A DNA stretch of 11,894 nt from an uncultured Bacteroidota bacterium (lineage in GTDB: Bacteria; Bacteroidota; Bacteroidia; Chitinophagales; Chitinophagaceae), in the NCBI GenBank assembly GCA_903825095.1, contig CAIJZF010000153.1, positions 1-11,894 on the forward strand. The letters run 5' to 3'. Made by a program: the position numbers and the translations under genes. The notes below the pieces were generated by a model. That model did no database searches and had not been told where the DNA came from. It saw nothing but the letters and a program-made list of their open reading frames with translations. Positions 1 through 6,920 of the stretch are shown here, in pieces (position 1 is the stretch's first letter; every line of letters begins with the position of its first letter).

Positions 1-1034
1 CCGTGTGGTACTTTTATTTCTGTTTTAAATGTTACCCCACCATCGGTTGATTTATAAAAATTTACATTCAAACCATACACGGTGTTCTTATCTTTTGGAT
101 CGGCCACAATGCGAGAATAGTAAAATGCACGTTGACGTAATTTTCTTTCATTGTTCACTAATTTCCAATTTGATCCTCCATCATCGGAACGATATAATCC
201 GCCTTCTGGTGATTCTACAATAGCCCAAACACGATTGCCATCTGCAGGAGAAACTGCAACACCCACTTTTCCCACTACTGCTGGCATACCTGGGTTTTTA
301 GAAATGACTTTCCAGTTGGCACCTCCGTCTACCGACTTGTATAAAGCGGAAGTACCTACATCGGCCCACATTTTATAAGGTGTTCTGTATACTTCCCAAA
401 TACTTGCATAAATAATTTCTGGATTTTGTGGATCAATCACTAAATCTTCTGCACCTGCTTTATCGTTCACATATAAAACTTTATTCCAAGTTTTACCACC
501 ATCAGTGGTTTTAAAAACACCTCGGTCTTCATTAGGTCCGAATGCATGACCCAAGGCCGATACATAAACGATGTCTGGATTAGTGGGATGAATTCTTACT
601 CTTGAAATAGATTGCGTATTTTTTAAACCTATATTTTTCCAAGTCTTTCCTGCATCGGTCGATTTATACACTCCATCTCCTTGCATAATATTTCCTCTAA
701 AAGCCGTTTCACCCGTACCTATATAAATAATATCTGGATTAGATTCAGCAACAGCTACTGCACCCACACTAGAGCTAGTTAACTGACCATCGGTTACAGG
801 CTTCCAATTCAAACCTCCGTCAGTAGTTTTCCATAAACCTCCACCTACTGCTCCAAAATAATATTCTAATTTATTCTTACTACTGCCTGCAACACCTAAG
901 GACCTTCCTCCTCTATTCGGGCCAATATTTCTCCAATTCATACCTTTTAGAGTAGAATCGCCGCTTTGAGCTTGGCTATTATGAATAGCAAAAGAGGCTA
1001 ATAGTAAAAATGCAATACGAGTTAAGTTTTTCAT
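1..1034 (-). CDS. Exported Asp-box (BNR/VPS10-like) repeat protein, N-terminal part
   Basis: The frame is open from the ATG at 1034 to the left edge, giving 344 full codons with no stop, so the 3' end lies outside the window. Residues 1-22 form a Sec signal peptide (basic start, hydrophobic core, probable cut after SQA). The rest is a beta-propeller-like array. Six Asp-boxes of the S/T-x-D-x-G-x-x-W/F type sit about 50 residues apart, at roughly 69-77, 124-132, 175-183, 233-241, 282-290 and 328-336 (for example KTTDGGLNW and KSTDAGKTW). The motif WRNIGPNRGGR near residue 34 is typical of the large exported proteins of Bacteroidota often labelled glycosyl hydrolase or VPS10-domain proteins, which are usually around 1000 residues. 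Asp-boxes are structural turns and do not show a catalytic function, so sialidase activity should not be assumed. A terminator at 1105-1136 separates it from the gene upstream, so it probably has its own promoter. The family call is sound; the substrate is unknown. Confidence 0.88.
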   Translation of the reverse strand, partial: MKNLTRIAFLLLASFAIHNSQAQSGDSTLKGMNWRNIGPNRGGRSLGVAGSSKNKLEYYFGAVGGGLWKTTDGGLNWKPVTDGQLTSSSVGAVAVAESNPDIIYIGTGETAFRGNIMQGDGVYKSTDAGKTWKNIGLKNTQSISRVRIHPTNPDIVYVSALGHAFGPNEDRGVFKTTDGGKTWNKVLYVNDKAGAEDLVIDPQNPEIIYASIWEVYRTPYKMWADVGTSALYKSVDGGANWKVISKNPGMPAVVGKVGVAVSPADGNRVWAIVESPEGGLYRSDDGGSNWKLVNNERKLRQRAFYYSRIVADPKDKNTVYGLNVNFYKSTDGGVTFKTEIKVPH

Positions 1035-1104
1035 AGGATTTTATTATGAGTGTACTGTAATTTACAATAAATTTTAAATACTTAGATGAGAATAGTCCCC
1101 CAAT

Positions 1105-1136
1105 AAAAGAGGCCCCTATTACTAGGAGCCTCTTTT
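1105..1136 (-). terminator. Hairpin terminator after the NTF2-like lipoprotein gene
   Basis: AAAAGAGGCCCC at 1105-1116 pairs with GGAGCCTCTTTT at 1125-1136, giving a 12-bp stem with one mismatch around an 8-base loop. The outer A/T pairs supply a short T run on either strand, so it could act both ways. It lies 28 bases past the stop of the minus-strand NTF2-like gene and about 70 bases before the start of the Asp-box gene, so its main job is probably to end leftward transcripts. Confidence 0.75.
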
Positions 1137-1164
1137 CGTATTTTGCCAAACTTAAATATTCAAA

Positions 1165-1683
1165 TTATTTACCCAATGTTGCAACGTCTTTTGTGTCAAA
1201 TATAGGCCACTCATAAGAAATTTTTCCGTCTTTATTAATACCATATGAATCAAAAAGAACAGTTTTACCAGGAACTCCTTTTTTAGATTTCCAAGAAAAT
1301 TCAACCCAAAGGTGTCCATATTTATTGCCATCAGGCATTGTCACTACTTCAAAAATACTGCCACCCATAGTTAAGTTGCCATCCATTAATTCTCTTTGTT
1401 TTTTGAAGCCTTCAATAAGTACTGGCATTCTTACACCTACACTTGTATCAGTAGTTGAAGCCCATCCATTGAGTACAGACTTAGCAGTATCGGCATAAGT
1501 GGAAGCATAAGTAGCCCAGTCGCCATTGGCAAATGCTGTAATACTTTTTTTAATTAAATCTACATCTGGACCAGTGGTAGTAACTGTACCAGTTGCACTA
1601 GCTGCAGTTTCAGTTTTAACTTCATTTGTCTTACAAGCAAACAATGTAGTTGCTGTTAGAAATAATAAAACAATTTTTTTCAT
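1165..1683 (-). CDS. Lipoprotein with NTF2-like (SnoaL-type) domain
   Basis: This 172-residue protein has a short lipoprotein signal (MKKIVLLFLTATTLFAC) with the lipobox cysteine at residue 17. A Thr/Ala-rich linker runs to about residue 40. Residues 41-165 resemble an NTF2-like cone fold: an N-terminal helix (VDLIKKSITAFANGDW) followed by TYADTAKSVLNGW, then strands with a conserved-looking GHLWVEFSWKSK stretch and a C-terminal YEWPIFD strand. The opening pattern, an amphipathic helix then 'GDW..y...YADTA', is typical of SnoaL/DUF4440-like domains. No catalytic residues can be assigned, and such domains often only bind small ligands. It probably sits in the periplasm-facing leaflet of a membrane. 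It lies 77 bases downstream of the M81 peptidase gene with no terminator between them, so co-transcription is plausible. The fold assignment is moderately sure; the function is unknown. Confidence 0.8.
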   Translation of the reverse strand: MKKIVLLFLTATTLFACKTNEVKTETAASATGTVTTTGPDVDLIKKSITAFANGDWATYASTYADTAKSVLNGWASTTDTSVGVRMPVLIEGFKKQRELMDGNLTMGGSIFEVVTMPDGNKYGHLWVEFSWKSKKGVPGKTVLFDSYGINKDGKISYEWPIFDTKDVATLGK

Positions 1684-1760
1684 TTTTAAAGTTTTTGGTT
1701 ATTGAATTGATACTTAAATATATTGCTTTCATTTTAAAATTAAAGATATTTTATGTTAAC

Positions 1761-3320
1761 TTAATACAATACCGCCTTTAAACTAGGCTCAGTTTTAAAA
1801 TTATCTAAAGGAAACATGGGTCTTTCTATGTTTTTATAAGGCAATCTCTTTAAATCTTGGTCTACCCCACCTGGTGTAGTGGCCATGATCCAGTCTGCTC
1901 TTAAATCATATAATTCAGGTACCAAGTAGCCAATTTTAACGATAACTATGTCTGATTTTCTTGGAATTAAACCAAGTCTTGTATAATCCGATTCTAAATG
2001 ATAAGGTTTTCTTTTTTGTGTGACAATTACATGTACAGAACCTACTTTAACTGCTACTTCCACTTCTGCATTAATATCTCCTTTGAAAATAGACTCTACT
2101 ATACCTGTTAATAAAACAGGTGGTGCATATCTATTATCAATAGCCGCACCCACAACTGCATTTACTTTTCCACCCACTCCTACTTTAAGCGCTTCTTTGA
2201 CTAAGGCAGGCCCAGGAATAGATGCATAAATTACCGATGGACCAGCATCTGTTTTAAATTCTTTTCTTTCTAGTATTTGTTTCAATGTCCAAGTCACATC
2301 TCCGGCTCCTCCTGCTGTGGGATTATCTCCCATATCACTTATTAAATAAGGATGCACTTTACTTGCAATGGCTAAATTCAAACTCTCTTCTAAACTAGCA
2401 GTAGGTGCTACAAAAACAAAATCGTTTCTAACTGCCCAAAAACTTTTCGCAAGCGATTCTGCTGTAGCAGTCACTTTTTGTTGGTCATCTCCTGTTACCA
2501 CCACGGCTGCATGGTTACGAGGTGCATCTGCCCAAGCATAACCAATCCAAATTGCTGCATCAATAATACCTTCCTGACTAGTGGCTGCGGGCAGTTGTGC
2601 ATATAAAGATTTACCGGGTTCAATTCTTGTACTAGTTTTTTCTCCTGGTAACAAAATAGGAACACCTACCCAAGCTTTATACTTTGGTTTTCCTTTCCCA
2701 TTCATAAGTCTTGTCACTAAATTAGACACAGCTCTTCTTTTTGATTCTATTGCATCTTCATGAGGTGCCATTCTAAAACAAGTAATAAAATCGGAATTCT
2801 TTGCTAAGTCTAATGATACATTACCATGTAAATCCATAGAAGTAGAAATTAATACCTTAGTCCCTACTGCGGCTCTAATTTGTTTTATAAAATCGGCTTC
2901 AGGGTCGTCCATGCCTTGTACACTCATAGCACCATGTATATCGAAAAATATTCCATCATAAGGCGCATTTTGTTTTAACATTTGAATGGACTTTGATACA
3001 AGAGCATCATAAGCTTCTTTAGTTACCACGCCACCGGGCAATGCATGGCCATATAATAATGGAATCCAAGTAGCTTGTTTTCTTAAACTAGAATCCTTTT
3101 CTAAAAAAGGATATTCCTTAAAAATAGAATCTCCTACACTTGCATGAAAATCTTCTTCATGGGTGAGTGCGGGTGAAAAAGTACTTGACTCAATAGCTAA
3201 ACCCAGTATAGCAATACGAGGTAGTTTTGCTTCTGTTTTGGCTTGCATACAGCTGAAGGCCACTATTGCCATAAATGATCCTAAAATTATTTTGATAAAT
3301 TTCTCATTATTTTTTTTCAT
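1761..3320 (-). CDS. Lipid-anchored M81-family (MlrC/microcystinase C-like) metallopeptidase
   Basis: This 519-residue protein matches the M81/MlrC architecture, with an N-terminal DUF1485-type domain (about 33-325) and a C-terminal MlrC_C domain (about 326-517). Metal-site motifs seen in the family are present: DIHGAM with H129, MDLHGN with D163 and H165, and MAPHED with H187. The second domain opens with DMGDNPTAGGAGD (about 329-341) and ends with TTPGGVDQDLKRLPYKNIER (481-500), both characteristic. In sphingomonads MlrC cleaves linearised microcystin peptides as a zinc enzyme; most homologues have no known substrate. Here an N-terminal signal with AFSC and Cys24 predicts export and lipidation, although alanine at -3 is not the ideal lipobox residue. 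The gene lies 70 bases downstream of the aminotransferase gene and 77 bases upstream of the NTF2-like lipoprotein gene. The family call is firm, envelope location is likely, and the substrate is unknown. Microcystin degradation should not be inferred. Confidence 0.92.
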   Translation of the reverse strand: MKKNNEKFIKIILGSFMAIVAFSCMQAKTEAKLPRIAILGLAIESSTFSPALTHEEDFHASVGDSIFKEYPFLEKDSSLRKQATWIPLLYGHALPGGVVTKEAYDALVSKSIQMLKQNAPYDGIFFDIHGAMSVQGMDDPEADFIKQIRAAVGTKVLISTSMDLHGNVSLDLAKNSDFITCFRMAPHEDAIESKRRAVSNLVTRLMNGKGKPKYKAWVGVPILLPGEKTSTRIEPGKSLYAQLPAATSQEGIIDAAIWIGYAWADAPRNHAAVVVTGDDQQKVTATAESLAKSFWAVRNDFVFVAPTASLEESLNLAIASKVHPYLISDMGDNPTAGGAGDVTWTLKQILERKEFKTDAGPSVIYASIPGPALVKEALKVGVGGKVNAVVGAAIDNRYAPPVLLTGIVESIFKGDINAEVEVAVKVGSVHVIVTQKRKPYHLESDYTRLGLIPRKSDIVIVKIGYLVPELYDLRADWIMATTPGGVDQDLKRLPYKNIERPMFPLDNFKTEPSLKAVLY

Positions 3321-3390
3321 ACTTTTTATTTTAATTTTTTTCTAAATGTTTTTATTGGATAATTTTTATACAATAATTTTAAATAATAAT

Positions 3391-4500
3391 TTAATTAGTT
3401 CTCAATGCTTGAATGGCTTTTACAATATTCTGCATGCCTTTTTCTAATTTTTCAGTCTTGTCCCAACTATAGCCAATACGCATATACCTATCGTCTTGTT
3501 CAAACCAATGGCCTGGGCCAACATAAGTGCTATACTTATTTAATAAGTCCTCATGAAACTGTTTAGTGTTAATTTCAATATTCAATTTAATTCTTGGGAA
3601 ACAAGCACAGCCTCCTTGTGGCTCTATCCATTCTAAAACATCCTGCCCTTGCATAAAATGTTTTAGTACTTCAAAGTTTTTTTGAATATTTGCTTTTACG
3701 GGTGCAAATAATTTTTCTTTATTACATAAATATTGATAAGCAATTTCTTCATCTACTACTGAATTGGTAATAAAAATTTGCTCTTTAGCAGCCAATAAGG
3801 TTTCCATTAATTTTTTATCTTGAGATATTAACCACCCCATTCTTATACCAGGAAGCCCATAAGATTTTGACATAGAACTTACACTTATGACTCTATCCGA
3901 TAAACTAGCCGCTAAAGGCAGCATGGGAATAAAACTCATTTCTCTATAAGTTTCATCCATGAGTAAATAGCTTCCGTTGTCTTCCACTATTTGAATTACT
4001 TTTCTTAAGTTTTCTTCACTAATACTCACTCCCGTTGGATTATGCGGATAAGTAATACTTACAAATTTTGTTTTTGGCGTTATTAATTTTTGAAGGGCTG
4101 CAATATCTATCTGATACCCTTTATCAAATTCCATTTCCAAAAAAGAAATATTTGCCCCAATAGCTCTTGGCGTTTCAATGTTTGTTGCATAGTTCGACCT
4201 TGCTACAATTACATGGTCTCCTTTTTCTAGTAGTGTGGTGGCTACCATAAATAAGGCGGGTGCTGCCCCTGGTGTTAATAATACTTGATCTGCTTTTAAT
4301 TTATATGCAGAGGCAATTAATTCTCTTAAAGCAGGTTTACCTAAATGGTCTCCATAAAATAAAACAAGGTCGTTTAAGGAAATACCTAAATCGCCTAAAC
4401 GTTGATCGGCATAGGAGCTTTCAGATAAATTACAATCAATATTTTCATAGCCATAGGTTTCAGGCGCTTCAATTTCTATGGGCATTCTGCGGTACTGCAT
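3391..4500 (-). CDS. PLP-dependent class I/II aminotransferase (fold type I)
   Basis: This 369-residue protein has no signal peptide, so it should be cytoplasmic. Fold-type-I landmarks appear in order: YGDHLGKPALRELIA (49-63) in the N-terminal region, LLTPGAAPALF (74-84) for the phosphate-binding loop, YPHNPTG (151-157) with N154, MDETYREM (181-188) with D182 contacting the pyridine nitrogen, SSMSKSYGLPGIRMGW (208-223) with Schiff-base Lys212 and Arg220, and YMRIGYSW (339-346) with Arg341 as the probable alpha-carboxylate binder. Length and motifs fit the large AAT_I group (COG0436-like), whose members act on many amino acids; capreomycidine-synthase-like enzymes are distant relatives. The donor and acceptor cannot be read from the sequence. 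It is first in a likely leftward transcription unit with the M81 peptidase, which hints at use of a released amino acid. It is divergent from the DUF6526 gene over a 124-base spacer. Confidence 0.93.
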   Translation of the reverse strand: MQYRRMPIEIEAPETYGYENIDCNLSESSYADQRLGDLGISLNDLVLFYGDHLGKPALRELIASAYKLKADQVLLTPGAAPALFMVATTLLEKGDHVIVARSNYATNIETPRAIGANISFLEMEFDKGYQIDIAALQKLITPKTKFVSITYPHNPTGVSISEENLRKVIQIVEDNGSYLLMDETYREMSFIPMLPLAASLSDRVISVSSMSKSYGLPGIRMGWLISQDKKLMETLLAAKEQIFITNSVVDEEIAYQYLCNKEKLFAPVKANIQKNFEVLKHFMQGQDVLEWIEPQGGCACFPRIKLNIEINTKQFHEDLLNKYSTYVGPGHWFEQDDRYMRIGYSWDKTEKLEKGMQNIVKAIQALRTN

Positions 4501-4561
4501 ATATCTTTTTTATTTGAATCTGATAGTATAAATACACAATGAATTTACTTAAAACCACCTA

Positions 4562-4569
4562 TAATTTTG
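4562..4569 (+). promoter_or_regulatory. Possible Bacteroidota -7 promoter box for the DUF6526 gene
   Basis: TAATTTTG is an exact match to the TAnnTTTG -7 consensus used by the Bacteroidota housekeeping sigma factor. It overlaps a TATAAT-like hexamer at 4560-4565 and lies 55 bases before the start codon of the DUF6526 gene. No good TTTG -33 element is seen at the expected distance (TTTG at 4513-4516 is too far away), so the call rests on the -7 box alone. Confidence 0.4.
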
Positions 4570-4624
4570 AAATAGTTATTCCTATGTTTCAAACATTGTC
4601 TATTTTTAGCAAAATAATACAACT

Positions 4625-5053
4625 ATGCAAGAGCAAAATTTCAAAAACCATACTAAAATGGATCCAGGATATCATTATGTGACACTTACTGCCATACTAA
4701 TATTCCTTATTGGCTCTATTAACTTTTTAATTCAAAGTACAGCAGAAAATAAGTACTTGGGTGCTATGCTATCTTTGCTTTCTGTAATACTTGTATTAAT
4801 GGCTTGGTACTTACGCATCTTTGCTTTAAAAGCACAGGACAGAGCTATTCGTGCTGAAGAAAATTTCAGATATCATTTAGCGACTGGAAAAGTATTTCCA
4901 AAAGAATTACGCATGGGCCAAATTATAGCTTTACGTTTTGCGAGTGATGATGAATTCGTAGCCTTAACAGCCAAAGCTGTTGCAGAAAACCTAACCAATA
5001 AGCAAATCAAAGAATTGATTAAAAATTGGAAAGCCGATCACAACAGAGCCTAA
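4625..5053 (+). CDS. DUF6526 family two-helix membrane protein
   Basis: This 142-residue protein has two predicted membrane helices, at about 18-37 and 47-67, joined by a short loop (STAENKYLGA). A soluble C-terminal half follows. The helix FALKAQDRAIRAEENFRYHL (66-85), the motif QIIALRFASDDEF (99-111) and the end ENLTNKQIKELIKNWK (121-136) are characteristic of DUF6526, a family I know from Bacteroidota and some Bacillota. With both helices near the N-terminus, the charged tail is probably cytoplasmic. No catalytic motif is visible and the function is not known. It stands alone on its strand, divergent from the aminotransferase gene and convergent with the first M28 peptidase gene across only 28 bases. 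Sure of the family, without function. Confidence 0.88.
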   Translation: MQEQNFKNHTKMDPGYHYVTLTAILIFLIGSINFLIQSTAENKYLGAMLSLLSVILVLMAWYLRIFALKAQDRAIRAEENFRYHLATGKVFPKELRMGQIIALRFASDDEFVALTAKAVAENLTNKQIKELIKNWKADHNRA

Positions 5054-5081
5054 TGATCTGAATTTAGATTTTAACTAGATT

Positions 5082-6437
5082 CTATCTACCTACAGCCGGT
5101 ATCACAGGTAAACTTTCGTTGCCCGTTTCATTCACAGCTTGTACTGCAAAGAAATAATTATCCTTGCTATAAGGAAGGGTCATTGATAAACTTTCTGTAT
5201 AAACTTTCTTTTGCCAAACAGGGCTAGTGGTTTCTCTCATTAATATATAGTAGCCTTTTACCGTTCCTGTTTTAGGCGCCTTCCAATATAAGTAGGTTGA
5301 ATTGGTCAATTTTTTCACATCTATTTTAACTTCATCCGGAACAGCAGGCGCCTTCGCTAAATTAGCTAGGTTGGCTAAGTTCATGCTGGTATTTTTTCTG
5401 AGGTATTCAAAATCAATATGCTCTATCACATCTCCATAATTTATACCATTCTCCACTCTTATATCCTGATGTTGACGAGTATAGTTCTCATTCATTTCTG
5501 TAATTCTTACAGCAGCAAAACCATTTTCCACAAAGGCGGTATGATCACCCCCTCTTAAAAAACGGTCGTTTCTGTAAATCATCATTACTTCTAAGTTTTC
5601 TACATAACGCTCACCCACTTCTTTCACATAACGAGCCAACTGTCTTGACCTGCCATCGTTCTCTAGTCCAAGATTACGAATTTGCATAACCACTCTTCCT
5701 GTATCGGTTACGGATAAGCCTTCACTAAAAACACGAATACGTGTATTGTCTACAATATTGGTTTCATTACTATTGTTAGAGCCCATAATATCATTATTCA
5801 AAACCGCCTCAATTTTCCAATTTTCATTCTTGGCTTTGTTTGCCATAAAATGAGCTCCCAATAAATTTTGTTCTTCTCCACTCACTGTAATAAAAATAAT
5901 GGTGGCTGGAAAACTATGCTTACTCATTACTCTTGCGCACTCCATCACGGCCACTGTTCCACTTCCATCGTCGTTGGCTCCTGGTGAATCGCCTATACTA
6001 TCCATTTCATTGGAACGTCTGCTGTCCAAATGTCCACTAATAAGAAAAATTCTTTTATCATTAGGGTCGGTACCTTTTAAAGTGGCCACTACATTACCTA
6101 AAATAATGTCTCTATTTACTCTTTTACCATCAGCCTTATAGGTTGTAGTATCTATAAAGGCTGTTAACCTTCCATTACTTGCCTTTGCATAATCATTAAA
6201 CCTACTCAATATCCAAGCCCTTGCAGCACCTATTCCTTTTGTGTTACTTGTTTGATTACTTAGTGTAGCCCTAGTTCCAAAGCTAACTAGCTTAGTCAAA
6301 TTCTGTGTTAGGCTATCTACACTTATTTCTTTTACCATGGCATCTATCTCCCCATCTTTTTTAATGATTTGTTGAGAAAATGAATTGGCTACCCCACCTA
6401 ATAAGAAAACTACTAAAAAAATAATTTTGTTCTTCAT
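5082..6437 (-). CDS. Exported M28 family zinc aminopeptidase with C-terminal FnIII-like domain
   Basis: This 451-residue protein starts with a Sec signal peptide (hydrophobic core 5-18, likely cut near SFS-QQ). The M28 catalytic domain covers about 100-350. Visible zinc-site residues are H136 in SGHLDSR, D156 in GANDDGSG (bridging), E188 (general base) and E189 in SGEEQ, D216 in LNNDIMG, and H323 in QHQD, with the conserved GGDH at 296-299. The full set is present, so the enzyme should be active. Known M28 relatives remove N-terminal amino acids or process dipeptides. Residues of about 366-451 look like a fibronectin type III domain (strands YLYWKAP, GYYILMRE, YFFAVQAVNETG), joined by an NLANLANLA linker. 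No type IX secretion sorting domain is seen, so a periplasmic or surface location is open. It lies 84 bases downstream of the rlpA-like gene and its leader holds three degenerate repeats. Confidence 0.93.
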   Translation of the reverse strand: MKNKIIFLVVFLLGGVANSFSQQIIKKDGEIDAMVKEISVDSLTQNLTKLVSFGTRATLSNQTSNTKGIGAARAWILSRFNDYAKASNGRLTAFIDTTTYKADGKRVNRDIILGNVVATLKGTDPNDKRIFLISGHLDSRRSNEMDSIGDSPGANDDGSGTVAVMECARVMSKHSFPATIIFITVSGEEQNLLGAHFMANKAKNENWKIEAVLNNDIMGSNNSNETNIVDNTRIRVFSEGLSVTDTGRVVMQIRNLGLENDGRSRQLARYVKEVGERYVENLEVMMIYRNDRFLRGGDHTAFVENGFAAVRITEMNENYTRQHQDIRVENGINYGDVIEHIDFEYLRKNTSMNLANLANLAKAPAVPDEVKIDVKKLTNSTYLYWKAPKTGTVKGYYILMRETTSPVWQKKVYTESLSMTLPYSKDNYFFAVQAVNETGNESLPVIPAVGR

Positions 6438-6466
6438 ATTTTATTGTTTAGAATAAATTTTTATTA

Positions 6467-6512
6467 TTAAACCCTTTATTTTTTAACCTTTTATTTATTA
6501 ATCTTTTATTTT
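6467..6512 (-). repeat. Three degenerate 15-16-base tandem repeats in the M28 gene leader
   Basis: Three adjacent units read on the plus strand as TTAAACCCTTTATTTT (6467-6482), TTAACCTTTTATTTA (6483-6497) and TTAATCTTTTATTTT (6498-6512). In the sense of the downstream M28 gene the shared core is AATAAA(A)GRTTAA. They fall 30-75 bases before the start codon at 6437. They could be protein-binding sites spaced about 1.5 helical turns apart, an unstructured A-rich translation leader, or chance in very AT-rich DNA. Confidence 0.45.
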
Positions 6513-6521
6513 TAAAATCAC

Positions 6522-6875
6522 CTACTTCTTCTTGTATCTTATTTTAACCTTTGCTACTCCAGCGCCTACCATATCAATTTCTCTAGCAGCTGCCTTAGTT
6601 AGGTCTATAATTCTTCCACTAATATAAGGACCTCTATCATTAATACGCACCACCACCGATTTATTATTGGAAAGATTCGTTACCTCCACCTTGGTTCCAA
6701 AGGGAAGTGTTTTATGCGCAGCAGTAATCTTACCCTGTCTATAAATTTCTCCATTAGCAGTTGTTTTTCCTTCATAGCTATCTGCATAGTAAGAAGCTAA
6801 ACCCTTACGTGTAGTATAGCCACAGCTAGAAAGCAGTGAAATAACCAGCAAAGAAAAAAGTATTTGTTTAACCAT
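6522..6875 (-). CDS. rlpA: Minimal RlpA-like septal ring lytic transglycosylase lipoprotein
   Basis: This 117-residue lipoprotein has its signal ending in LLSSC (Cys18) and consists almost wholly of a double-psi beta-barrel (25-114). Family motifs are clear: GLASYYADSYEGKTTANGE (25-43), AAHKTLPFGTKVEVTN (52-67) and VVVRINDRGPYISGRIIDLT (74-93). E43, H54 and D80 have the order and spacing of the conserved active-site residues of RlpA proteins, which in Pseudomonas cut peptidoglycan glycan strands lacking stem peptides. The SPOR domain that takes RlpA to the septum elsewhere is absent, so targeting must rely on the lipid anchor or a partner. It is located between the SPFH gene (45 bases upstream) and the first M28 gene (84 bases downstream), on the same strand and probably in one transcript. 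Family certain; enzymatic activity probable but not proven for short forms. Confidence 0.93.
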   Translation of the reverse strand: MVKQILFSLLVISLLSSCGYTTRKGLASYYADSYEGKTTANGEIYRQGKITAAHKTLPFGTKVEVTNLSNNKSVVVRINDRGPYISGRIIDLTKAAAREIDMVGAGVAKVKIRYKKK

Positions 6876-6920
6876 ATCTATTCTCTAATGAATATTAAAA
6901 ATGCTCTAAGCCTGCAATTT

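Noticed and set aside
29..378. Plus-strand open frames of 64 and 75 codons
   Set aside because: They are antisense to the Asp-box gene, whose minus frame is open without interruption and shows clear repeats and a signal peptide.
1761..3320. Microcystin-degradation (mlr) gene cluster
   Set aside because: No mlrA, mlrB or mlrD homologue accompanies the M81 gene, and the lipoprotein form and phylum differ from the sphingomonad cluster.
2020..3345. Plus-strand open frames over the M81 gene (2020-2229, 2581-2763, 3163-3345)
   Set aside because: All lie antisense within or over a well-supported 519-codon gene and their translations show no recognisable domain; the hydrophobic end of the last one mirrors the A/T-rich start region.
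4260..4517. Plus-strand 85-codon open frame
   Set aside because: Antisense to the aminotransferase N-terminal half, which has intact fold-type-I motifs.
5054..5081. Possible terminator between the convergent DUF6526 and M28 genes (ATCT...AGAT followed by TTTT)
   Set aside because: The stem is only 4 A/T-rich base pairs, too weak to call beside the strong hairpins elsewhere in the window.
5358..5390. NLA-NLA-NLA coding micro-repeat in the M28 gene
   Set aside because: It spans only three units with differing codons and falls in a linker between domains; a minor low-complexity joint rather than a repeat element.
5899..6141. Plus-strand 80-codon open frame
   Set aside because: Antisense to the M28 catalytic core, including the zinc-site motifs.
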